A DNA stretch of 64,000 bases from Phyto melanocephala (GCA_941918925.1 OW799236.1:121283062-121347061), one strand, 5' to 3'. Counted from the stretch's first letter, positions 48,733 through 61,727 are shown. Translations and numbers: made by a program. Notes: generated from the letters alone by a model not told the origin.

Positions 48733-51700
48733 ATGGATATTACATTACTACCTTCGCCACCAGCTACACCGCCATTGTGCGAAACTAAAAATGAAAATGT
48801 AAGTTATTTTATTGTGACAGAAGTTTGCATTTAAAATAAAATTTTGAATGCTAATTTTAGTAGAAAAAAAAAATAATTACGAAAATTTTTTAAAGTAGAT
48901 ACCTACCTGGGTACTTGAGTTTCTTTTGTAATTTTTAGCTGAAGAATTTATTTTAAAAATTAATAAAGATTTTTTTCATGGCAGGTAGGAAGGTTTTGAC
49001 TTAAAAAAATCAAAATATTATTCCCTTTGGTAGGGCAGAAATTTAAAATATATGTACCTACATATTTTTGTATGTATGTATGTACATACATACATACATA
49101 CATATATACATATTTACCTACATTAGAAAATTTTTATTAGGTAGGAATAATAATTTTTATTATTAAATTTTGAAAATGAAAATTAACCATAAAATTGTAC
49201 CCATGACTTTTTTCAGAATTATTATTTCATCGACACACCCCTTATCGTTTTATCAAAAAAAAAAAAAGTCTCATAATAATATTTTTTTGTTGAGGCATTG
49301 AAAATTTGAGACTAAAAAATTTTAGATTTTTTAATGTTTTGTGTAATCAATTTCTTATCAGTAGCTTAAAAAAAATTAAAAATTTTTAGACAATCTTTCC
49401 TGCACGCTTAATTCATTAAAAAAAAACATGACGAATCATACTTTTACACAGAAATAATAATCACATTTATTTAAATTTACTTATAAAAAATCACATTCAT
49501 ACATATACATACATATGTACATACATACATATTACAAAAAGTATCTTTTAGTATTTTTACCTTAAAATAGCAAGCATCTTTATTTAACCTACAGAAACTT
49601 TGAAAACAAATGTTCTCTGTCTCTTTCTTACACATGCTCAGCTATTGATCACGCAGTCATTAGTGTGGTATCAGCTGGTGTTCACGTGAACATAGAATGA
49701 ACAATCATGAAGTAGACTAGTGATTTTTTGTTATTGTTTATTCGCATACAAACCCCACACTCATATGTACATGCATATGTATGTATGTACAACACAACAA
49801 AAACACAGACGACCTAGCGAAAAAACCGTACATTGGACTTCAAAGGCAGCAACAACAATAAAGGCAATATATTAAAAGCAAAAGCAGAATTTGTTTTTGT
49901 TTTTTTTTATACCTACACATGCCATATTAATTTTGGGATGCCAGATGTTTTTTTGAGAAATAAGAAAATGTTTCACGTTTTATAAAACTATAACAATATG
50001 TTGATAAGCAATAATTGTGTACCTAAGTAGATCTTGTAATTAAATATCAAAATTCTTTAAGCAGTGTTATTTTAAATCTGCTAGGTACCTACTAGTATCA
50101 AGTAGTTTACTTTAAATAGGGGCTTTTTTGTTATATGACGTGTACCTATTTGTCGAGAAATGTTACAAGATTTCTACATAGGCATATAAAATGCAAAATC
50201 AACGGTTCTTTTGGTCGTAATTTAATTGTTTTTGTTATACCTACCCACAAAGGCTGTAGGTACCTTGCTATTTTCAACAACACAAAAAGAGGGAGTGTTC
50301 CGTATAGGTACATACATATACATACCTACCTACATATACATACATATGTATGTAGTTGTTGTTCGTTTTAAACTTGGCGCGCTCAATTTCGTTTTTATTT
50401 TTTTTTTCGTTTGTTTAATAAACATAAAAAAAGCAGTCAACCAAGCCCGTTTATAAAATTCCTTTACGTATTAGGCAAGTATGTATGTACCTATGTACAT
50501 ACTACATATTTTGTATATATATATGTTTGTACATACCAAAAAAATCTGTGTCTGATAGTAAATATGAGTGTATCTGTAATATATTCACACACACATTTAT
50601 TGTTGTTATGGCTACTCTATACATTTTTTATTAGCTTAAAAATAAACATTTTTTATACTACTGTACAATGACGTAGACTTTTCAAACAAACCCAAGAAAT
50701 CATGCATTGAACGCGTGCTAACATCATAGCAAACACAGATACTTACATACTATACAGATATGTATTTGTATACTATACAAAAACAAGTTAAGTGTGGTTG
50801 TGTTTTTTTTTTTTTTTGCTAATCGGGGACATTTTTGTATTTGTTTTTGCTTTCCCTTGCTATTGTTTTTTAACTAAAGAACAGCCACTTCTAGATGAGA
50901 GAAAAAGAAAACAGACAGAGAGAGATATGTAGAGAACCAAGCAAACATTTTGTCAAGTGTTTACCTGTTGTACGGTTTACTTTGTGTTTGGAAAAACAAT
51001 CATATATGTATATCGAAATGATAACTAGATAGTAGATAACGTTGGTATATCAAAAATCGTAAAAAATACGACATACTTTTGTCTTCTATTCATTAGAGAT
51101 ATTTTTAATAATAGTGATAATAATAACAATCCTTTAGTTTTATCAAAAAATTTATTTTTATATTTTTGTTTTATCATTTTAGTGTCATCAGGCTGCCTCT
51201 AAACAATTAGATGACAAGCTACTAAAAGCCAAACTTCAATTACAATTAGAGCATCAGCAGCTAAGTAAAAACAAAACCAATTCTACACAAAATGGTATTA
51301 TTACCCCACAGCCGTCAGATTCAGAAGATGACGGTGTTGAATGTTGTATTCAACCGGCAGTAAAAAAACAAAAATTGGACATTTCCTCCTGCATTACAAC
51401 ACAATATCAACCATCTGCTGCTTCTGCTGCACAACATCAACAACCACAGCAGAGAGCCAGTGTTATAATGCATGTAAATAGTTCGGGCATTTGCTCGACT
51501 TTAGATGAAAACTCCAGCTCCTCAATAATATCCTGCCTATCACAAACGCCTTCTACTACTTCAACTGCCTCACTGTCGTCATCAATAGCATCGTCATACA
51601 ATACCGACGATGATAGTTCGCAAACAAATGTTTGGCGTAGTTTAAAATTCAAAATGAATCGCAAAAGAACTGCAACAGAGACTACGGAAGTATCTGACTG

Positions 51701-52709
51701 TGAGCCATCATTAATAGAAGGCTTAAAGACTCTTAACAACCCACAAGTATTAGAAACCAAAGCAGACTATAGTGTTAAGCAAGTTAGGGACGAGAGAAGT
51801 ACAAATGTGCAGTTGATGCAGGTACCCCAATTTCGTTTTACCCTACCCGCCTGTACAACAGCAACAGCCAAAGTTAATACGCCAAATGACGCTTTTACCA
51901 ATTGCAACAGCGCCAAGAGATATCAAGTTATAGCTCCTAAAACTAATTTTATTGCAGGAGAAGCAAATGGCTCTACAAACAACACACACATGCCTCAACA
52001 ATTCCTACTTTTAAATCCTAACGTTTTGTTACAAACATTAACTACTACCCGCCCCGCAATAACAGTCACCACAAATCCTGCCACAGCCACACCCAACAAC
52101 GCCACTAGCTCATGCCCAAAATCGTCAGGAACACCTGCTGCCGAACGAAAACGCATTTACGAATGCAATCATCCAGATTGCGGTAAGAATTATTTTAAAT
52201 CCAGCCACTTAAAGGCCCACCAAAGGGTGCATACGGGTGAAAGGCCCTTTATCTGCAAATGGGAGAATTGTGACAAGCGTTTTTCCCGCTCCGACGAGTT
52301 GTCGCGTCACAAACGCACACACACGGGAGAGAAAAAATTCGTTTGCAGCGTGTGTGACAAGAAATTTATGCGCAGCGATCATTTGTCTAAACATGTCAAG
52401 AGACACGCCTCCAAACGCCAAGATATGGGTCGGCAATTGGTTAATAGCACAAACTGTCAATTGACGACATTAATGGAGGCACCTGTCAACATAACCGGTC
52501 AAATAATGCAAAATTTTAGACCTATTGCACCCGCCACCAGTGAAACCACAACAGTACAAAATTCCTCACTCAATACAACGCAAATATCACAGTTGCAAGT
52601 GCAAATTTGTAATGCTACGGATTTGTTAAATTTACAACAGGTGGCAAGCTTTGCTAATCTAATACCACAACCTGCGGCAACAGCGTTAACGCTTACACAA
52701 CCACAATAA
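48733..52709 (+). CDS. cbt: Cabut, TIEG/KLF-type C2H2 zinc-finger transcription factor (two coding exons)
   Basis: The coding sequence joins 48733-48798 and 51183-52709 (530 residues). Exon 1 encodes 22 residues starting [15 protein letters not shown] and ends at a GTAAGT donor. Exon 2 follows a TTTTATCATTTTAG acceptor in phase 0, and its frame stays open back to that acceptor. Residues about 145-190 are Ser/Thr-rich. Three C2H2 fingers lie at about 350-430, joined by TGERPF and TGEKKF linkers. Their contact residues (-1, 3, 6) are K-H-A, R-E-R and R-H-K, the Sp/KLF fingerprint for GC/GT boxes. The C-terminus is Gln/Thr-rich. Family knowledge: Cabut is the fly TIEG (KLF10/11) orthologue, a nuclear regulator that responds to growth, sugar and stress signals. 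The protein is about 100 residues longer than I recall for Drosophila, through low-complexity linkers. It converges with MED15. Another Sp/KLF gene is possible, but the N-terminal motif and the MED15 neighbour favour cabut. Confidence 0.93.
48799..51182 (+). other. cabut intron, 2.4 kb
   Basis: The intron runs from the GTAAGT donor after Glu-Asn to the TTTTAG acceptor before Cys-His-Gln. It contains CATA/TACA simple repeats near 49070-49130 and 50300-50550. A 14-bp palindrome TGTTCACGTGAACA sits at 49679-49692. There is no coding ORF I believe. A GAGA-type stretch (acagacagagagagat) lies near 50913-50928. No transposon was recognised here, unlike the flanking desert, so this may be a constrained regulatory interval (inference). 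Confidence 0.8.
49679..49692. promoter_or_regulatory. Candidate E-box palindrome in cabut intron
   Basis: An exact second copy of TGTTCACGTGAACA, 880 bp downstream of cabut exon 1. CACGTG is bound by bHLH-ZIP factors such as Mondo-Mlx and Myc-Max, and cabut is a known sugar-response target in Drosophila. A full two-box carbohydrate response element is not present. Confidence 0.4.
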
Positions 52710-54329
52710 ATATTTAACAAAAAATCTATGAAAATAATTGCAAAAGGGTAATTAAAAGGAAACAGTAAAAATTGTATAAATAAAAAAAATGTCATTCCAC
52801 AAAAAAAAAAAATCAGAACAAGAAAGTTGAACTAACAATTTTCCATATACCTAAGTATGTACATAATAAAATAATAGTAATACAACAGCTTAAGGAGAAC
52901 AAATTTTAATATCTGTTTAGGTATAAAACATAGTAATATTTTCCTTAAACAAATTCTTAATAATGGCTTTACCTTTTTAAATACATATAAAAAAATAAAG
53001 AAATTGAACAAAATATCCGCAAATATTTCCTCTTAAAGCCATTTTTTTTCTAGTTTTTATATATATTTTTTTTCAAATTATATGTTTTTATTATAAACAA
53101 ATATGTAACTGTGATATTTAATTTTTCTGTTCGTTATCTTTTTATTATTTTCAATTTTATTGTATTAATTAAAAATTGTAAAACATTAAAAAAAAATCGT
53201 AATTTATTTTTTATGTATTTTCTATTTCATATTAAACTACTTTTAACTATGTTAAACTTTAATAATTTAAAAACTAGCTATGTAATGTAGAAATAAAAAA
53301 ATTATCGGATTTATGCTTTTGAAAAATAACTATGTAAATAATCTATAATGAGTATTTACTTTATGATGAAAAAATAACTCAAAATATATTTTTCAATTTA
53401 TTCAAAACTTAACTAAAGATTTATTTATGTTTTTATTTTAAAGCCTTCTTCGCCTGAGGTCAATTATTTTAGTATTCTGTTATCAGCCCCTTTTAAAAAA
53501 TTAAAGCTGTTTATTTTCAACTTGGGCAGAAAATCTGTACGGTTGAAAATTTAATCCTAAAGTCTGAACAATAAAAATATGCTTAAGTAACTTAAGAAAT
53601 CGAAACATTACTCTGTAAGTGAAAATGTAAGTTTCACAAAGTCGTTTAGACCGTTCGTTGCCAAATCGAATCATTTTGAAAATTTCTAATAACTAAATAT
53701 TTTCTTAAAATTAAAAACAAATAAAAGAAAAAAATTATTTCCAGTAATTAAAGATGAGCCTCAACCGTTTCTTATGAAACTTGACACACATCAATGTGTG
53801 GTGGATATATGTCATTCAGCTCATCCAGTAAAAGATTTTTCATGATAAAGAATAACAATGTTCGTTCTTTATAAAAATTAATATTAATGTCTAAAATATT
53901 AAATTTTTTTCGTTACGTTATTTTAAAATAAAAGTTTTACCAGTAGTGAAATTGAAAATTAGAAATTTTTCTAACCCACATTCTTTGCGGAAGCAATAGA
54001 AAAATGTTTTTCCATAAAATTGCGTTACATGAATTTTAATTTTTTGCATACATGTATACTAACTTCAAATGTTTATCAATTCTGTTAAAAGATGCCAGAA
54101 ATATTCACAACATATTTCTTTTTCTGTAAAATGTACAATTTTATCGTGTTTGAAAAAGGGTACAACGTTCTTTACTTTAATTATTTTGTAGTTATATGTA
54201 TTTGTATGGATATAAACTCTTAAATTAAGAAAAAAATGTTACCTTAAATACTTAATATGTTTGCAGTAATAGAAGTTTTAAAAATTGATATTTAAAAATT
54301 TAAAACTTAGTTAATGTAAAAGACAAAGA
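52710..54329. other. Convergent 3' region between cabut and MED15
   Basis: This spacer holds both 3' UTRs. On the cabut side, AATAAA overlaps the stop region (52705) and recurs near 52779, 52996 and 53292. AU-rich motifs of the ATTTA type are common, including TTATTTATG near 53422. The MED15 side has no perfect AATAAA close to its stop. I see no transposon or ORF. Transcript ends cannot be fixed from sequence alone. Confidence 0.6.
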
Positions 54330-57300
54330 TTACATGCCAAGCAAAGTAGTTAGTTCTGAAATAGGCTTAACAGCATTTGGCGAACATGCCTGGCGCACCG
54401 ACATTTCCCAAGTGTCTAATAAATGAGACAAAGAATGAAGTTTGGGCAATTTTGCAATACGAGACCTTAAGGCATTCTGTACGGCTTTAAGAAATGCTGT
54501 AGTCGAATAATCCTGTATGATGAGAAAGCATGACGGAGATTCCCAGGGATATTCCTCTAATAATAAAATAGTAAAAAAAACATAGTACAGTTTGGAAAAT
54601 AAAAGTAAAGTTTATCAATGTTACCTGGTATATTAACCCAAACTGGTGGCACACTAGGCAACTTTTTATCATCCAGACAACAGATTAGTCTAATCGATTT
54701 ACAATTGTTTTGTACCGTTTGATCCAAAGTCACTTTGAATTTTTGATCTAAACGTGCAATTTCACCTTGCAAAACATGTGGTATTTCTATGTCACAGCCA
54801 ACAGAAGGTTTCTCTGTCATTCTAGCTATTTTTGGGCGAGTTGGAGCCGAAATATCGGTGCCGAACAAAAGTTCCAAACTTGGTCTAAAGGTTCTATACA
54901 AAGTATGATTAGCTATAGGAGTTTGTAGGCTGGTATTTATGACTTCCATTAATGGATTTGAAGATTTCTTAAATAAAAAATAAACCATAAACTTAATATT
55001 CTTCTAGTTAGTATTAAAAAAAAAAATACTTACTCCAAATGTTTGTCCACAAAATGGAGAGATTTTCATATTCTCCAGCACTTTTTCACATTTAAGCAAA
55101 GTTTCCAATGGAACCCTTTGCATGGGATTACTCAAAATCTCTAATAATTTACTCATTTTAGTATAAGATTCGGCATTATTGCCATCATTACGAAATTTGG
55201 CCACCATTCGCTTTAACGTTTCCTTGTATTTAGTCAATTGCTTGTATTTTTCCCTGTACAATTGATCCTCCTGTGGGTTAAATGGACTGTTTTGGGTCAC
55301 CTGTCCAGGGGTATTAAGAGGCGCACTTGGTGATTGGCGCATTTGTTGTCTTTGATTTGGATTTTGCATTAGGCCAGGCATTTGTGGGCTGGAAGTAGGC
55401 ACCAAAGCTGGGCTAGGTATCATTTGTGAGTTAGGTATATTTTGTTGACCCTGAGGGCCGACGGCTTGATTGTTCTGCTGCAATTGCTGCTGTTGTTGAC
55501 TGTTGACCACTTGTTGTTGTAACTGTTGCTGTTGTTGGACATTTAAACCGCCAGCTGGTGAAGAAACTGTTGAGGGTGAAGGACTTTGGCGTAAAAATTG
55601 CTGTTGTCCCACTACACCACGATTAACGTTAAACATCTGTTGATTTTGACTCATGGTCATATTAGGATTTTTCTGCATGCCGGGTGGCATATTTAAGATT
55701 TGATTGAGATTACCTTATAACAATGAAATTAAAGTTCAAGTAATTTATTTTTTATTTTTAAGTAATTTATATTTTATATTTAGATTTATTCATATTTATG
55801 AATCAATATGCCTCGAATTTAAGGAAATAATTGACACACATATTTTCTCTTTAGACACAGGCTTATTTATATTCATAAAAGCAATAAAATGGAGGTATTT
55901 GAAATCTTTTCAAGAAAATTGTCTATAAAAAACTTTAACTAAAATACATCTCAAACTCATTTTAAATTTTATGGTTATTGGGGGAAAGTTTCTTTAAATA
56001 TATTTATTAAAAATTTTTAATAGTTTTTTTATGCATTTTTATACCTTTTATATATAGAAAATTTTCAACTTCTAAAAATTCTTTCGTATGTTCTTCTTTC
56101 TTTTTATAAAAAATTTAACAAAAATAAAGAAACCTACCTTGTGGTCCTCCTGTTGTATTCGGCATATTGCCTGCTTGGCTTTGTGGTCCTGCATTTCCCA
56201 CATTATTTGGGTGCATGGGTCCACCAGCACCCACATTACCAACTTGATTTTGTTGAATGTTTGGTGGTATACCCTGCATGCCTTGATTACCGCCACTATT
56301 AGGTCCACCAACATTAATAGAGCCTACTGAGCCGCCTTGATTCATGCGAGCATTCATCATTTGGTTAAGCTGAGAATGTTGCATACCCATTTGCTGCATT
56401 TGTTGCTGCTGCATTTGACTAGGTAATTGCTGAGCATTCATGGCATTAACATTAACTACTGGACCTCCTTGTATTTGACCGCCAGAATTCATTTGCAATT
56501 GATTAGGGCCATTAGGACCGCTAGTTCCGGGACCCATAGGACCTCCATTATTAGGACCACCCATTTGATTCATTTGGCCTGGCATACCTTGGGGTCCGCC
56601 GGGTCCTACTGAGGGACCTCCTGAAGGTCCTCCAATTTGTTGATTACTACCTACCATTTGTTGGTTAGGTCCACTATTAGGGCCACCCATTACATTCATT
56701 TGTAAACCTCCAGGGCCACCCATTTGAGACATCATTTGCGGTTGACCCGGCCCAGCTCCCACCATATTACCTTGTTGTCCCGGACCACCAGCGCCCATAG
56801 CCATTTGTGGTCTTATGCCTTGCATTTGCTGCATTTGTTGCTGGTTTGGCCTTTGTTGATTCAAAGTTTGCAATAGATTTGAAGCAGGCACATTACCACC
56901 GGGTCCAGCGCCTTGTTGAACATTTGGACCACCAGGCATCGACATCATTTGTGGATTACGATTGCCCTGACTGGCTAAATTCTGCAAAGCATTTAGGGGG
57001 TCTTGCATCATATTCTGCTGGGCCATCTCAGCATTTGGCTGAGGAGCTTGTTGGGGTCTTCCTACGTAGCACAAAATTTTAGTTCTTAAGGGTTTCATAT
57101 TTTATTTTTTTTTACTTTTACTTACTTTGCGATAAATCTTTAAAATGCATAAAAAGTTTTGCCACCAATCCCAAGTATTCATCTTTATTTTTAGATTTCT
57201 TAAAAATATGATTCTCCATAACACTGGCATTTTTAATCCCATCCTGGCCGGTGCTTTGTAACATATCATTGCTAAAATTATGAAATATAATTAACTTTAC

Positions 57301-57410
57301 TCTTCAATTTGTCTGTCCAGAAGGACGCCACTTTTAAATATTTTTCTGTACACTTACATTTTTGCAATAACATTTTGACGAAATTTTTGTGATTGCCACT
57401 CTTCACTCAT
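54330..57410 (-). CDS. MED15: Mediator complex subunit 15 (six coding exons)
   Basis: Six exons on the - strand: 57410-57358, 57271-57126, 57061-56138, 55713-55034, 54967-54625 and 54556-54330 (790 residues). All junctions are GT-AG and the phases agree. Residues 1-70 ([20 protein letters not shown]...) form the KIX domain, which in MED15 binds activators. Residues about 67-375 are Gln/Met-rich, then rich in GGP/GPN repeats. Residues about 375-530 hold polyGln blocks and Pro/Ser segments. The conserved MED15 C-terminus follows (about 600-790) and ends near [20 protein letters not shown]. Role (family knowledge): a tail-module subunit of nuclear Mediator that links activators to RNA polymerase II. 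Length is close to fly orthologues. The start is fixed by KIX homology. A 536-bp MITE begins 239 bp upstream of the ATG. Alternative splicing in the Gln-rich part cannot be excluded. Confidence 0.94.
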
Positions 57411-57648
57411 CTTAGTATTATTTCAACAACTTTTTAATATTTTTGTTATATTTATTTATCTCAAATTTTACAAAATTTTCTTAAATTTGTTGTGCTCAGC
57501 TGTTTGCCTCAACAATTATTTACCTCACTACCCGAGTACTCAAAAGTGTATTGTTTAAGGGTGTCCAATGTATTTTTATTTATATGAAATTTTTTATATA
57601 CTGGTGAACAGCGTTGCCAGAACGATGTTTTTCTCTTTTGTAATTTAA

Positions 57649-58184
57649 TAGCCTTTTTACACTTGCTCACATCTAAGCGGAATGCGTGGAAGATGTTGAA
57701 AATGAAAAAAACTTGCTTACATTTGCAACATCTTTCATCTGTCATAATATTTATTGCTAATGTTTGCGCAAATAAAAATTAAAAAAAAATGAATTTAAAA
57801 ATTCTGTATTACTTGTATTAATTATTGCCCTTGGAGAGCAATTATTATTACAATATGCAGATTTTGTTAGAGAATGAAGATAATTAAGATATTTTAGTTT
57901 ATACGAGATATTTCAAGTCCACTCGTTGTATGTATTTTGTTTGTTTTTGGCATTTATAATTTTTTTCTAGTGATGCCATGTAAATTTTTGCAACAATATT
58001 TGTTTTTTCTAGTGAAGACACTTAAATAATCGAAAGATGTTGAGTGGAACAAAATGATTTAGGAACATCTTTAAAAGATGTTGAGATATGTTGACACACA
58101 AACACGTACAATTTATATGGGAAGATTTTAACATCTTGTTGATTTGCTGAAAGATGAAAGATGTGAGCAAGTGTAAAAAGGCTA
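57649..58184. mobile_element. MITE, 536 bp, upstream of MED15
   Basis: Perfect inverted repeats of 24 bp start GCCTTTTTACACTTGCTCAC (57651) and end at 58182, bordered by TA. The interior has several AACATCTT/AAGATGTT words, including a 19-bp palindrome near 58063. It begins 239 bp from the MED15 start codon. Confidence 0.82.
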
Positions 58185-58217
58185 TAACGAATATCTTTAA
58201 TGATATAATGTAAAGAA

Positions 58218-58221
58218 TATA

Positions 58222-58282
<61 letters not shown>

Positions 58283-58294
58283 TATTGTTATTAA

Positions 58295-58343
<49 letters not shown>
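58218..58343. repeat. TTA microsatellite
   Basis: About 40 units of ATT/TTA with a few interruptions (TTACTATTATTGTTATTAAT). It gives a spurious Ile-rich ORF on the other strand. It directly follows the MITE at 57649-58184. Confidence 0.95.
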
Positions 58344-59409
58344 TTATTAATGTATTTGGTATTTGTATTTGGGATATTAACCACTTACTATACATATAAT
58401 ACACATATACAAATTTTTTGTATATTTTTAATATATAGTTTTTTAAAGAATTTAATACATTTTTTTATAAATAAGAAATAATTAAAAAAATAACTTGTCA
58501 AACAGTTTTTATAAACGTATAATGATGATTCACATAATGATAAAAATATATATTATATTCACAAGATTAATATGAACTCACTCAGGTGAGTAATAAAGCC
58601 AAATTCTGACAACAAACATTTAATTTAAGACCAAACTTCAAAAATAAAATATTTTTAAGTTATTTTTAATATAAAACTTGTATAATATATATGTATGTAT
58701 ATCGTAAAACAAGTCTTGCGGTTTTTGCCAAAAGAAAAATTAATTTCATTATCTACGAATTTAACCTACATATATTAAACTTTTTCTCTTTTTAATAATA
58801 TAAGCAATAATATAAGCAATAAAAATAATAATAACTTCAATAAATTCAACAAATTCTATATTAAAGAAGCAGAGGCATGCGCTAAAATGGGTTTGACTAG
58901 TGGAGTACAGTTAACTATTTAGAAATTTAAAATCAAATATGGCATCAGTAAGAAGAAAATATCGTATAATGTGAAATCTAGGATAAGCATTATATGGTGA
59001 TTAAACCTTGGTACATAATGGTGGTATACATTTGCTTTGAATTATAAATTTTTACCCGTTTTTTTTGTGTCACATAACTAAACTTAAGACATAATAATAA
59101 AAAGTTAAAGTTAAAAAAAAATTATATATATAAATATATTATAATGTATTTTATATTTTATTTAAATTAAAATGAAATAATAAAAGATTTAAATAAAATA
59201 TTAAGAAAACTTTTTATATAAATAAGATAATTTTTATTTTATTTTAACTATAGATGTAGGTGTAGAGTTAAAAATATGAAATCAAAAAGTGTTAAAAAAG
59301 ATACAAATAATTATTCTTTAAAAAAACTTTAAACATTGTATGTTAAAAATATCTTGAAATACCAAAAAGTCTATACAGTTCGTTTAATAAATTTTTGTAA
59401 GATACAAAA
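58344..59409. other. AT-rich non-coding spacer
   Basis: Nothing recognised. Confidence 0.65.
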
Positions 59410-59551
59410 CAAGTAAGAGCACTATATTCGGCTGTGCCGAATCTTTTATACCCACCACCAATTTTGTGTACATTTAAAGCACAATATTTATTATTTTGTT
59501 AATCATTATGGAATAATCTCTTTATAATAAAATATGTATCACTTTCTTTGT

Positions 59552-60166
59552 AGAGGGTGGTTAAATTTTAAGGGCCCAAGTTGAAGGTGAACTACACCTA
59601 GTCTTTAAGTTTGTTTTCTGCATTTTACTTGACATTTCTCAATCTCAAACTTACTCATTTTGATCCGTGGAAAGATACGCAAATGAGCAACGCTTTAAAG
59701 TTATTCAGGTTTTTTATAAAAATGGGCGTTCAAATCAAAATGCATTTTGTGCACTTCGTAATTCTTTTGATCAACATAATCGTTCAAATTCGTCCACAAT
59801 CGGGAGAATTGTAAAAGATATTTAAATTTCTGCAAAACAGGTCTGTATAAAATGTTAGAAAATCTGTGAATGCCTTCTTAGTTCGTTGAATGGGAACTAT
59901 TGCTGTTTTTTGCGATAGTGTGGCAAAAGAGCAGTCAACCTCGACTCATCATCATGCCCAATAATTGAGCATCAACATTGTCATTGAAAATTTCGACCAT
60001 CAGATAGAGGAGTGGCGCCAAGGATGGGGGGGCTATTTGGCCGATATTTTGTTAAATACATAATTGAACCATACAAATATTATCATTATAAAAAGAAATA
60101 ATAATATCTTAAATAATTTGTGTTTTATTTAAATACAACATCGGTCCTTAAATGAAATAAAATTCA
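59552..60166 (+). mobile_element. Internally deleted mariner remnant inside a DINE
   Basis: The left end (AGGGTGGTTAAATTTTAAGG) and the right end (CGGTCCTTAAATGAAATAA, read inverted) look like mariner TIRs. The N-terminal transposase part is readable near 59700-59820, with AFCALRN and HNRSNSSTIGRIVKD patterns of the helix-turn-helix. C-terminal residues near 60010-60050 (GGYLADILLNT) follow, with the DDD catalytic part missing. It has stops and frameshifts and is dead. Confidence 0.65.
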
Positions 60167-60172
60167 ATGAAA

Positions 60173-61200
60173 GTGTGTTAAAGTAGCTGTGTCAATAAAG
60201 TTTCTACTAATAAATACAACTTAAATATTTCAATATAGCCCTTTATTTTCCCAAAAACTTTGTCAATAGAGAAATTACATGAATTTAAGGTAAGCCGTTG
60301 TATGGGAGGTAGGCGTTAAAGTGGCCGTGTCACCTAAACTTTTTGGCACAACAATAATATTGATTAGAAGGATATACACAGCAAATTTGATCATCATACC
60401 TCTAATTCTGGCGGTTTTATGAGCTTTTAAATTTCATTAACGGTAGATTACGTGAAAAGTGGGCGTTATAGTAGGCGTGTCAAAGTTGTTTTGGCGAATG
60501 AGTACAACTTAGGTGTTTCAATATAGCCCTTTATTAATCCAAAATCATTATTAATAGAGAAATTAGAGGAATTTTGAGTAAAACGTTATATGGGAGGTGG
60601 GCGTAAAAGTGGGCGTGGCAACTCAATTTTCTAGCACAGTAATGACATTGCCTAGGGGGATATACGCAGCAAATTTTATCATAATACCTCTTATTTTGGT
60701 GGTTTTATGAGCTTTTAAATTTCATTAACGGTATATAACGTGAAAAGTGGGCGTTATAGTAGGCGTGTCAAAGCTATTTTTGCGAATGAGTACAACTTAG
60801 GTGTTTCAATATAGTCCTTTATTATTCCAAAATCTTTATTAATAGAGGAATTATATGAATTTTAAGTAAAACGTTATATGGGAGGTGGGCGTAAAAGTGG
60901 GCGTGGCGCCCTAATTTTCCGGCGCAGTAATGACATTGCCTAAAAGGATATACGTAGCGAGTTTGATCATCATACCTCTAATTTTGGCGGTTTTATGAGC
61001 TTTTAAATTTCATTAACGGTATATAACGTGAAAAGTGGGCGTTATAGTGGGCGTGTCAAAGTTGTATTTTCGAATGAGTACAACTGAGATGTTTCAATAT
61101 AGCCCTTTATTATTCCAAAATCTACATAAATTGAGAAATTATATGAATTTTGGGTAAAACGTAATATGGGAGGTGGGCGTAAAAGTGGGCGTGGCACATT
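60173..61200. repeat. 288-bp tandem repeat array inside the DINE
   Basis: About 3.5 units of 288 bp. The phase marker GGGCGTTATAG recurs at 60461, 60749 and 61037. The same unit is duplicated in the truncated element at 29659-30068. Central tandem arrays are known in some Drosophila DINE-1 elements, where they can seed satellites. Confidence 0.85.
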
Positions 61201-61654
61201 GATTTTCCGTTACAAAAAAGCGTCTCACCAATAAATAAAGTGTGCAAAATTTCAGAGTCGTACATCCAATTTTGTTGCTTTTATGACGTTTTTGTTTTTA
61301 AATATACCGAAAAATACACTGTGCGGTATAAATTTTCGTACATTTTGATCGATAACTCCTCTCCTAATGCATAGATTTAGACAATTTTCGGGGAAAAATA
61401 GTGCTTTTTTTCAGGAAATATATATTCGAAGTTTCATGAGTCTACGTTAATGCGTTTGGACACAATTCCATTTTATTCGATGTTTGAAGGACACGGTTTT
61501 TTCGACCTACTCTTGCTTTTCGAGCTATAACTCTCTTCCTAATATTCCGATTTAGCCCATTTTCAATACCAAACAAACCTTGTCTATAAGAAAGATTCTG
61601 GCAAAATTTGAGCCCCCTAGCTTTTTCGGTGCGACCTCTATCGTGCTTTCAACA

Positions 61655-61727
61655 GACGGACAGACGGACAGACGGACAGACGGACAGACGGACAGACGGA
61701 CAGACGGACAGACGGACAGACGGACGG
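61655..61727. repeat. CGGACAGA microsatellite within a DINE
   Basis: About nine units of CAGACGGA in a row. The same array, in shorter form, marks the DINE heads at 27064, 27510 and 30468. Confidence 0.92.

Noticed and set aside
51437..52464. ORFs overlapping cabut in other frames
   Set aside because: Shadows of the zinc-finger coding exon.
56088..57082. Antisense ORFs over MED15 exon 3
   Set aside because: Shadows of the Gln/Gly-Pro-rich exon; no independent start or splice context.
58022..58384. 120-codon Ile-rich ORF on the - strand
   Set aside because: Translation of the TTA microsatellite and MITE end.
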